IMG/VR virus record: IMGVR_UViG_3300021090_000093
Coordinates: 1 to 27,031 of that record
Length of the DNA stretch: 27,031 nt
From: a virus
Reading direction: 5' to 3' (one strand)
Position 1 is the first letter of the stretch. Every line of letters starts with the position of its first letter. A program made the translations under genes and the position numbers. Shown here piece after piece: positions 22,084 to 27,031 of this stretch. Below the pieces are notes generated by a model. It searched no databases, was not told the origin of the DNA, and saw nothing but the letters and a program-made list of their open reading frames with translations.

Positions 22084-23109
22084 TCATATAAACTTTCCAG
22101 TGTTCCAATCCACCGCAATTGAAGTGAACATGCGACTTGCTTTTCTTTTTTGTTTTAAACCCGTTATCCACAGCTTATTCATATCCACTCGATCTTTCAT
22201 CATACCAACCACAACGGCTGTCACCATGAGTTTATACATCTTCGCTTCGCTCACTCGATGAAACTCCATGCGATAGCTAGGATTTTTTCCCTCATCTTCA
22301 ATCGTAATGTGGTCTGCAATCAGAATATGCGTATTATATTTCCTTGCCAAATTACAGATATACATCAACGTGTCTTTAATCTCAAAACGCCCTTCTTTTG
22401 ATCCCTTCATGGGGGGTATTCGCGCAAAGTAATCTATAATCACCATTCCTGGCTTAAGACTTTGAATCTGTGACTCAATATCACGAAGGGTGGCGGGGTA
22501 CTCAGTAGCATCCAAGAGATAGGCTTCTGCTGTCCACCCTTGTCCTTGTAAGTGCGAATCATAACGATTTTTGACTGAAGACAGCTCATCTTCGTAAAAT
22601 AAATGTAGTGTATTGTAACCTTGTCTAACAGCTTGCGCTCCAATGAAAGAGGCAATAGTGCTCTTTCCTGTCTCTTGAGCAGCAATAAATAAGGAGACTT
22701 CTTTGAGGGCTAATCCGCCATTCAGATACCCATCCAACGCTTTAATCCCCGTCTGAATCAATTCAGGTTCAGGAAACTCTACATCTTTTAATTCTGAATA
22801 AGAATAGAGCCGTGGAGAAAGAGTGGTAGAGAATGAAGGACTTGCACCTTCCCCACTAAGAGACACTATGCTAGGAGCTGCTATGCTATGCTCTCCACTC
22901 TTCTCCACAGCTTTTCCTATCGTTCGTTGCAAGTATTTCTCTTTCAGAACTTTTCCTTTATTGTAGTCTGCTTCTCTTAATACTACAGCAATCGCGCCAG
23001 GAGTCAAGCCTTTTCGTGCCAAAAACATGGCAAAAGACATATCTTTCGCAGAACGAGAATTATCATTTGTTATTATATCTCCAGAAAAATAGTCTTCATA
23101 GGTTGCCAT
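22084..23109 (-). CDS. DnaB-like replicative helicase (RecA-fold ATPase)
   Basis: This 341-residue protein has an N-terminal helical domain (MSFAMFLARKGLTPGAIAVV, KYLQRTIGKAVEKSG), similar to the helical module seen at the C-termini of some phage primases. An ATPase domain follows. Walker A is AAQETGKST (residues 143-151; the leading Ala is normal for DnaB-type proteins), Walker B is MVIIDYFAR (Asp226), and HILIADHITIED carries a downstream His (sensor-like). It probably moves on the lagging strand as a ring and unwinds DNA for the polymerase. The primase gene overlaps its start by 14 bases, so the two act as separated halves of a T7 gp4-like unit. Confidence 0.82.
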   Translation of the reverse strand: MATYEDYFSGDIITNDNSRSAKDMSFAMFLARKGLTPGAIAVVLREADYNKGKVLKEKYLQRTIGKAVEKSGEHSIAAPSIVSLSGEGASPSFSTTLSPRLYSYSELKDVEFPEPELIQTGIKALDGYLNGGLALKEVSLFIAAQETGKSTIASFIGAQAVRQGYNTLHLFYEDELSSVKNRYDSHLQGQGWTAEAYLLDATEYPATLRDIESQIQSLKPGMVIIDYFARIPPMKGSKEGRFEIKDTLMYICNLARKYNTHILIADHITIEDEGKNPSYRMEFHRVSEAKMYKLMVTAVVVGMMKDRVDMNKLWITGLKQKRKASRMFTSIAVDWNTGKFI

Positions 23110-23854
23110 TTCTTAGCCTGTATTTTTCTTCGATTTCCGCAAGGCTAGCATCGCAGCGGAGGCTGCTTTCCACATGTTGATTCGTGCTTGTCTGCGGTCT
23201 AAGAGTTCTGATAAAGTCAACGAATGCGGTTGACTCTCTTCGTTCAACTCGCGGAAAAGTTGCAATTCGAGATCCTTCAATTGGTTTGCGTGTTCCATAC
23301 AATTTCACCTGACGTGAGGGTGAGAGGGTGAAATCAATCCGCACATCTAACTCTGCTCGTATATCTCTAGTCTGGTGTTGTAACCAGTAATGAAAGGCTT
23401 TCATATATGGCGCAATCTCTTGGGCTGGTAGAGAAGGGATTGCTTGCCACAAATGAAACCCATTTCCACTATCTGCAATGATCGGTAGGTCTAAACCATG
23501 CTCATTAAAAATTCTACACAATAGATACACAAGATCACTCGCTCGTTCTTTATCTTCTTCTGAAACATTCGTTCTTGCTGAATGAATAGGCTCAATATCC
23601 AAATACAGATTCTTCCAAACTTGGATGTCTGAATCCTTGGCCGACTTTGTGAGGCCGTTTGGCCTGGGATTTGCACCAACACACCATAATGCTTGCTCAG
23701 GCTCATACTCCGAAATATGAGCAAGAATCTCTTCTGGAATGTCTGTGTGAATGGTGTAGTTACCTACTGTATTTCCCACACAATTCAACTCAATATTTCC
23801 ATCTTCCTCAATCTCAGCCCATCGAAAGAAGTTTTGTGCTGATTCAGGTTCCAC
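23096..23854 (-). CDS. Primase, archaeo-eukaryotic type (AEP/PrimPol)
   Basis: I prefer GTG 23854 as start: GGGAG lies 10 bases upstream and it reduces overlap with the preceding gene to 11 bases. A TTG at 23899 would add 15 residues and has no ribosome site. The 252-residue product has the metal motif LYLDIEP (Asp86, Glu88), the SGNGFHLW motif (129-136) and a third element SRQVKLYGTRKP (about 181-192), the typical order of AEP-type primases. It would make primers for the family A polymerase. Ending in VEEKYRLRN-like helices, it lacks an obvious zinc finger. Confidence 0.8.
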   Translation of the reverse strand: MEPESAQNFFRWAEIEEDGNIELNCVGNTVGNYTIHTDIPEEILAHISEYEPEQALWCVGANPRPNGLTKSAKDSDIQVWKNLYLDIEPIHSARTNVSEEDKERASDLVYLLCRIFNEHGLDLPIIADSGNGFHLWQAIPSLPAQEIAPYMKAFHYWLQHQTRDIRAELDVRIDFTLSPSRQVKLYGTRKPIEGSRIATFPRVERRESTAFVDFIRTLRPQTSTNQHVESSLRCDASLAEIEEKYRLRNGNL

Positions 23855-24050
23855 TTTGTCTACGCTCCCAAAGTCCTTTTCTTCGTTCAGGACATCCAAA
23901 ATCTATCATACACTCTGTTGTAGCATTCCATCCAAGCATAGGGTTTTGAGTAATCAGTGTCATAAATAGCAACGCTTCTTCACGAGTAAATTTCACACTC
24001 ACTACACCGCCGTAAGTATCGTCTTTAGGAAGTTTCGTTACACAAGGCAT
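23844..24050 (-). CDS. Unknown protein, 68 residues
   Basis: A perfect-looking ribosome site (GGAGG, seven bases from ATG 24050) and a start one base after the upstream stop (TAAATG) support this gene. The product has a beta-like front (DDTYGGVVSVKFTREEALLFM) and a basic C-terminus (CPERRKGLWERRQSGT), with two Cys in ECMIDFGCPE. I do not recognise it. Its end overlaps the primase start. It may be an accessory to priming, which is context only. Confidence 0.6.
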   Translation of the reverse strand: MPCVTKLPKDDTYGGVVSVKFTREEALLFMTLITQNPMLGWNATTECMIDFGCPERRKGLWERRQSGT

Positions 24051-24392
24051 TTATTGAACCTCCAATCCATGTTTAATTCGTTTTGCTTTTGAACCAAACA
24101 GCAACTTCACTCTTCGAGCAATCTTATCATAGGTTTGTCGTGCTTTGCTAAAACGCCTCTCTCCAACTTCATTAGCAAAATTATACCCCCACAGCTCTAG
24201 TTTAGCATCTTGATCTATTAAATTATAAGGAGTGACATGCAATTTTTCCGCAGCTTCACCGACCGCACAAGTGTCCCAAGCGTCTGCACGGATCTGTAGT
24301 TGCCTAGCCGCAGCATAATTCGTTTTCGCTTGTGACAACAATGTTAGACAATGGTATTTATGAGCATTCCTCTGAGTGATTTTGATGGTCAT
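24051..24392 (-). CDS. Unknown helical, basic protein, 113 residues
   Basis: ATG 24392 has AAGGAGA eight bases upstream and shares ATGA with the endolysin stop, so I use it over an earlier in-frame start. The protein is helical and basic (AARQLQIRADAWDTCAVG, RRFSKARQTYDKIARRVKLL, GSKAKRIKHGLEVQ). It has no motif I can name. It follows the endolysin and precedes the primase, so it could act in lysis control or DNA binding, without stronger evidence. Confidence 0.62.
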   Translation of the reverse strand: MTIKITQRNAHKYHCLTLLSQAKTNYAAARQLQIRADAWDTCAVGEAAEKLHVTPYNLIDQDAKLELWGYNFANEVGERRFSKARQTYDKIARRVKLLFGSKAKRIKHGLEVQ

Positions 24393-24838
24393 TTTGCAAT
24401 CTCCTTTTCTAAGTCCATGACTCTGTTCATCCACCCCTTATAAAACCTCGCCCAGTTCTGCTTTCCTTCCTTCGTTTTATGATCCCTCAATTTCTGATAG
24501 TGAAGTTTACGCAACCCAAGAAAGGTCTGGACTCGTGAGTCTCCATCAAGATGTGCTGTAATTCCAAGCCAATCCTGCGCCTTGCGTACCCCACAATTCA
24601 CCGCAGAATCAAAGACAACCAGGTCCAGAGGTTCTGACAATCCGTGACAGGGTACTTTTCCCCAGTATTGTAAGTGATAGATAGATGCTGCTTGCTCTTG
24701 CGTTAAATTTGTAATATCAAGATCTGGCCAACTTCGTTTGGAAATCCCATATTTTGTCTCTCCGCCAGGATCTTTGGGGTCATTCACATAACCGCCTTCC
24801 CACTTTAAGACAAATGCTAGTGCTTTTTCAAAAGACAT
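24389..24838 (-). CDS. Endolysin, glycosyl hydrolase 108 family
   Basis: I use ATG 24838, which has AAGGAG six bases upstream; ATG 24844 would touch that site. The 149-residue protein has the GH108 signature WEGGYVNDPKDPGGETKYGI, with Glu14 as the proton donor. Downstream is VVFDSAVNCGVRKAQDWLG, also family-like. The C-terminal NWARFYKGWMNRVMDLEK resembles the peptidoglycan-binding_3 type domain. It would cut the glycan strand of peptidoglycan. No signal peptide is visible, so export by a holin or a pinholin-independent route is required; no clear holin lies next to it. Typical length for the family. Confidence 0.9.
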   Translation of the reverse strand: MSFEKALAFVLKWEGGYVNDPKDPGGETKYGISKRSWPDLDITNLTQEQAASIYHLQYWGKVPCHGLSEPLDLVVFDSAVNCGVRKAQDWLGITAHLDGDSRVQTFLGLRKLHYQKLRDHKTKEGKQNWARFYKGWMNRVMDLEKEIAK

Positions 24839-24941
24839 ATTCATCTCCTTCTATATGATGGTCACAAACAGGCAGTAAATAGGTGGAATTGCTCCCAGGC
24901 AATTCAGACCAGTAATTATTGTGATGGCATTGGCACATCAT
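24828..24941 (-). CDS. Tiny Cys/His protein, 37 residues
   Basis: A short frame starts at ATG 24941, within the end of the zinc-finger gene upstream, and ends 11 bases into the endolysin gene. The product starts MMCQCHHNNYWSELPG and has CDHHIEGDE near its end, a Cys/His set that can bind zinc. GGAGG lies 11 bases upstream of the ATG, somewhat far. I keep it because it fills the gap and its Cys/His pattern is unlikely to be random, but the call is modest. Function unknown. Confidence 0.42.
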   Translation of the reverse strand: MMCQCHHNNYWSELPGSNSTYLLPVCDHHIEGDEYVF

Positions 24942-25092
24942 CGTCGATAAATCCTCCATCACACCAACTGCATTGTTGCTGTGTTTGAAGCGGAATTGGG
25001 CATCCTATTGAGCACGTTCCATTACACTGAGGATCATGTCCAAATTCTAGCACTTCTATCCAACCTTGTCCATCACAATAATGACACATCAT
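24916..25092 (-). CDS. DnaJ-type CxxCxGxG zinc-finger protein, 58 residues
   Basis: The frame starts at ATG 25092 sharing ATGA with the stop of the HNH-ligase fusion. The product begins MMCHYCDGQGWIEV and contains CNGTCSIGC and CSWCDGGF. The two CxxCDG(Q/G)G repeats match the zinc-finger repeats of DnaJ (CxxCxGxG), here without a J domain. Such short free-standing copies occur in phages. A chaperone or nucleic acid role is possible. The overlap with the fusion gene suggests that the two are expressed together. Confidence 0.68.
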   Translation of the reverse strand: MMCHYCDGQGWIEVLEFGHDPQCNGTCSIGCPIPLQTQQQCSWCDGGFIDDDVPMPSQ

Positions 25093-25901
25093 ACTTGACT
25101 CTTTGGTTTTTCATCGTCTTTAATTGTTTTCTTAAATCCAATCTTCGCAGCCGTATGCCATACCACAATTCCTTCGGGGTCCATAAAACCTGGTGCAGCG
25201 CGGCTGCCAGACTCTTTCAATTCTCCCAAGATATTTTGGATAACTTTTGAATCAAAATCCCCTCGGTACAACGTGGGAACAACCCCCACACAGCTTGGTC
25301 GCTCAGCAAATGTCCAACGCTCGACATTAAACAAAGAGAAGTGTTTCTCTACTAATCCATACCGACGCTGAATCCCCTCTCCCCACCATTCCCCTTTATG
25401 AATCCCTGGTCCTAAATGTTGTAATTCTCTGAAATGCTCATTCGCCCATTTTGCAAAGCCAAAATTATCTTCTTCAATACTTAACCACCTATTTTTACTC
25501 CCAGCCCATACGTCATGATCTTCATCAACCCAAACAAGTGCGTTTGTCCCATCAATTTTTTCAGTAATAATAACTTCTCTAGACAAACGGGCAATCTTAG
25601 GGTGCGGGAAAAAGGGTGGACATTTTGCTTCTTGTTCTTTCAATCTTCCAACTGTGCGTTTAGCATGGCAGTTATGGCAAACTACGTCGCATTTTTTTAC
25701 TTCTTCTTCCAATCTCTGTAGGCTCACATCCCAACGGGACCCTATGCAGAACAACTTTTCTCCTTTAACGTGATCGAAAGACAACACGATATCAGGACCC
25801 CATAATTTGCAATCCATGCAACCAGACGCAATTTTTATAGAAGCTAGAAAATGCTTTCTTTTCTCGTACATTTCCTGTTTCCATTGTAAAGAAAATCCCA
25901 T
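25089..25901 (-). CDS. HNH endonuclease domain fused to RNA ligase
   Basis: One 270-residue open frame joins two domains. Residues 1-90 form an HNH nuclease: basic helix KRKHFLASIKIASGC, CMDC (28-31), SFDHVKGEK (Asp43-His44), and CDVVCHNCHAKRT (75-79). Residues of about 95-265 form an RNA ligase: motif I EKIDGTN (Lys115), HKGEWWGEGIQRRYG (168-182), motif IV PEGIVVWH (242-249), motif V FKKTIK. All ligase nucleotide-binding motifs appear intact. Both families are common in phages, but each is normally a separate protein, so the fusion is unusual. It could cut and rejoin nucleic acid in one protein, or be a homing HNH merged with a ligase gene. GGGAGG precedes ATG 25901. Confidence 0.85.
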   Translation of the reverse strand: MGFSLQWKQEMYEKRKHFLASIKIASGCMDCKLWGPDIVLSFDHVKGEKLFCIGSRWDVSLQRLEEEVKKCDVVCHNCHAKRTVGRLKEQEAKCPPFFPHPKIARLSREVIITEKIDGTNALVWVDEDHDVWAGSKNRWLSIEEDNFGFAKWANEHFRELQHLGPGIHKGEWWGEGIQRRYGLVEKHFSLFNVERWTFAERPSCVGVVPTLYRGDFDSKVIQNILGELKESGSRAAPGFMDPEGIVVWHTAAKIGFKKTIKDDEKPKSQV

Positions 25902-25945
25902 TAGAGCCGCCTCCCACTTGTTAGACTATTCTCCCACCACTTTTA

Positions 25946-25967
25946 TTCCATGTCAAACAAATTCTTT
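25946..25967 (+). repeat. 22-base exact repeat, copy 2 (upstream of the HNH-ligase gene)
   Basis: An exact match to 19971-19992. In this place it overlaps the stop of a 50-residue gene. In the third minus-strand frame it reads EIISKNLFDME between two stops, close to the polymerase C-terminus EMKIGKNLFDMEKVV, so it looks like a fossil of the polymerase 3' end. The next gene on the same strand encodes an HNH domain, as does the gene after copy 1. Confidence 0.85.
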
Positions 25968-26105
25968 GAAATGATTTCTTACATAGCGGACTCCTTCCGC
26001 AAATCTCTCTTCTGTAACACACCTCTTTAAGGGAGCAACCAAAATAAAGATTTGTGTTTCTGAAAACTCTTTCATCACAAGCACGCTATCTTCTTTTTCG
26101 CTCAT
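25953..26105 (-). CDS. Unknown small protein, 50 residues
   Basis: The gene starts at ATG 26105 with AGGAG about ten bases upstream. The product is MSEKEDSVLVMKEFSETQIF, then a hydrophobic segment (ILVAPLKRC) and a basic end (YVRNHFKEFV). Not recognised. The last six codons overlap the 22-base repeat, so its C-terminus may have been remodelled when that segment arrived. It lies between the AT-rich non-coding stretch and the HNH-ligase gene. Confidence 0.5.
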   Translation of the reverse strand: MSEKEDSVLVMKEFSETQIFILVAPLKRCVTEERFAEGVRYVRNHFKEFV

Positions 26106-26231
26106 TTTTGTACACTCCTCCCCTGCTTCAGTAAGCGTTCACATATATAGTATATAGTATTATATATATCTACTGTTACTACTAATAGTACTACTAAGAA
26201 CAGTTCTATATATATCTTTATTCTATACATA
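26106..26231 (-). promoter_or_regulatory. AT-rich inverted-repeat stretch between genes
   Basis: This stretch is extremely AT-rich. It contains an imperfect inverted repeat: tatatatat (26161-26169) and actgtt (26172-26177) face aacagt (26199-26204) and atatatat (26208-26215). On the minus strand a TATAAT-like box is present near 26157-26166, but no clear -35 box was found. It may hold a promoter for the following genes, a terminator of the preceding ones, or an easily melted origin-like site; I cannot decide between these. Confidence 0.4.
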
Positions 26232-26477
26232 TTAGTCTAAGAACACATATTTAGTTAGATCTACTACTTTGCTAATACTGTTATTTCTTTTATTATACAC
26301 TACTGCTTTGTTGTTACTGATTAAGACTTTATTAGTTGTTTCACTATAGTCTATATAGCTAGTCGGGTGAAATGCTCTGAATCCACAATTCACGCAACGG
26401 ACTTGTAAAACCTTCCCTTGTGGGGTGGGGTCCCAGTCTGGCCCCTCCAAACATCCTGAACATTTTGGACAATTCAT
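26232..26477 (-). CDS. Zinc-ribbon protein, 81 residues
   Basis: I use ATG 26477, one base after the upstream stop (TAAGATG), with GAGGG as ribosome site. The product starts MNCPKCSGCLEGPDWDPTPQ and has VRCVNCGFRAFHP, i.e. CPKC and CVNCG pairs forming one zinc ribbon. The back half is polar with Asn/Lys-rich strands (KVLISNNKAVVYNKRNNSIS). It may bind nucleic acid or protein, as many phage zinc ribbons do. Function not known. Confidence 0.65.
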   Translation of the reverse strand: MNCPKCSGCLEGPDWDPTPQGKVLQVRCVNCGFRAFHPTSYIDYSETTNKVLISNNKAVVYNKRNNSISKVVDLTKYVFLD

Positions 26478-26478
26478 C

Positions 26479-26649
26479 TTAGCCCTCGCTTCGTGGCAAT
26501 TTTTCCCGGAGATACACAACATAGTCTGGGTCCGTATCTTTGAATTTCTTATTATTTTTATAAACAAGCAGGACTCCAGACCCAAAACTACCAGATAGAA
26601 ATTCTTCTTCTCCTTCTTTGTGATTCCACAACCCTGTTAAACGAATCAT
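26479..26649 (-). CDS. Small conserved-looking phage protein, 56 residues
   Basis: An ideal ribosome site (AAGGAGG, six bases from ATG 26649) supports this gene. The product is MIRLTGLWNHKEGEEEFLSG, then SFGSGVLLVYKNNKKFKDTD and PDYVVYLREKLPRSEG. The pattern LTGLW...LSG...L.VY.N...K....PDY.VYL is common in small phage and plasmid proteins of unknown function. I cannot name its role. It is coupled to the zinc-ribbon gene downstream. Confidence 0.68.
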   Translation of the reverse strand: MIRLTGLWNHKEGEEEFLSGSFGSGVLLVYKNNKKFKDTDPDYVVYLREKLPRSEG

Positions 26650-26661
26650 ATACAACCTCCT

Positions 26662-27031
26662 TTATGCTAGGATTTTTAAAAGCTGTTTTAGAGTGGGATA
26701 AAACTGGATTGCCCCGGTTGCCATTGCACTGATTTCGCGTCTAGTAAACTTAAACCACTGTTCTTTTGGATGATTTTGACAACCTACCGCAACATAATTA
26801 TCTGAAATGGTTATATGCCAGGGTAAATTAGATATACAAATAACTGGTTTTGTAGCGATAGCCTCGCCAAACACCTGCGCCTTGCCAGACACCTGCGCCT
26901 CGCCAGACACCTGCGCCTCGCCAGACACCTGCGCCTTGCCAGACACCTGCGCCTCGCCAGACACCTGCGCCTCGCCAGACACCTGCGCCTTGCCACACAC
27001 CTGCGCCTTGCCAGACACCTGCGCCTCGCCA
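26662..27031 (-). CDS. Hexapeptide-repeat (left-handed beta-helix) protein, partial
   Basis: The frame is open to the right edge, so the true start lies outside. At least nine hexapeptides of the form (S/C)G(K/E)AQV are followed by FGEAIATKPV and a C-terminal domain (WHITISDNYVAVGCQNHPKE through FTRREISAM). Hexapeptide repeats fold as a left-handed beta-helix. The C-terminal part, with ITI.DN...VGC..H....W..F...EI, recurs in phage proteins with such helices, whose function is unclear. Repeat units are nearly identical at the DNA level, so copy number probably varies between relatives. Confidence 0.75.
   Translation of the reverse strand, partial: GEAQVSGKAQVCGKAQVSGEAQVSGEAQVSGKAQVSGEAQVSGEAQVSGKAQVFGEAIATKPVICISNLPWHITISDNYVAVGCQNHPKEQWFKFTRREISAMATGAIQFYPTLKQLLKILA
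26861..27031 (+). repeat. 18-base tandem repeat array
   Basis: About nine and a half copies of an 18-base unit (gcctcgccagacacctgc on the plus strand, with T replacing C at one position in the Lys-coding copies) run off the right edge. Lys (K) and Glu (E) copies alternate as K-E-E over three units, so there is also a 54-base higher-order period. The array encodes the hexapeptides of the beta-helix protein and is clearly more GC-rich than the flanks. Confidence 0.88.

Noticed and set aside
24981-25250. 89-residue plus-strand frame
   Set aside because: It lies opposite the DnaJ-type zinc-finger gene and the ligase gene end, has no ribosome site, and no family-like pattern.
26811-26996. Arg/Cys-rich repeat frame (ARRRCL repeats)
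   Set aside because: It is the shifted reading of the 18-base array; the in-phase hexapeptide reading continues into a real C-terminal domain.
26861-27031. CRISPR array
   Set aside because: Units are contiguous 18-base repeats without unique spacers and are in frame within a gene.

Overview
The window is part of a tailed-phage genome of about 42% GC by eye, most likely a short-tailed podovirus. It has no chromosomal housekeeping genes, is gene-dense, and its genes form two opposing blocks that converge at about 12.82 kb. The plus-strand block follows T7-like virion gene order: capsid, adaptor (gp11-like), tail nozzle (gp12-like), gp13-like, gp14-like, gp15-like and gp16-like ejection proteins. 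The capsid itself is of the N4-gp56 type rather than T7 gp10. A GH108-type lysozyme and a possible small proline-rich lipoprotein hint at a Gram-negative host, but the host cannot be named from this sequence.

Plus strand, 1-12.82 kb: the tail end of an upstream gene (perhaps scaffold); the major capsid protein with an apparent Ig/FnIII-like insertion; a free-standing endonuclease-VII-type HNH gene; a roughly 200-base non-coding stretch full of nested inverted repeats; several small virion-associated or unknown genes; a fibre-like protein; adaptor and nozzle proteins; a GNAT-like protein; three large ejection-type proteins; and a small membrane protein. Genes are joined mostly by TAATG overlaps.

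Minus strand, 27.03-12.81 kb (read right to left): a hexapeptide-repeat beta-helix protein running off the edge; small zinc-binding proteins; an HNH domain fused to an RNA ligase; endolysin; AEP-type primase; DnaB-like helicase; a folded-looking non-coding gap; family A DNA polymerase; a second endonuclease-VII-type HNH; an OB-fold-like ssDNA-binding candidate; a DUF6899-like protein; a Cas4-like PD-(D/E)XK nuclease; a third HNH; then a nucleotide-pool block (two nucleoside deoxyribosyltransferase-like proteins, ThyX, a dATP/dGTP diphosphohydrolase N-domain protein and a dCMP deaminase-like protein); and finally small zinc, coiled-coil and lipoprotein genes. Most neighbours overlap as ATGA or TAATG, so the block looks like a translationally coupled operon. 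About eight micro-genes of 19-58 codons fit these overlaps exactly.

How it works together: helicase, primase, polymerase and the SSB candidate would form the replisome. The Cas4-like nuclease could process ends or degrade host DNA. The deaminase, ThyX and transferase-like enzymes would reshape the dNTP pool. The virion block builds the capsid, short tail and ejected proteins. No terminase, portal, RNA polymerase, integrase, tRNA gene or CRISPR array is visible, so the rest of the genome lies outside. The most unusual items are the structured region at 1.85-2.06 kb, the HNH-RNA ligase fusion, and a 22-base exact repeat that ties the polymerase 3' end to the stretch just upstream of that fusion gene.
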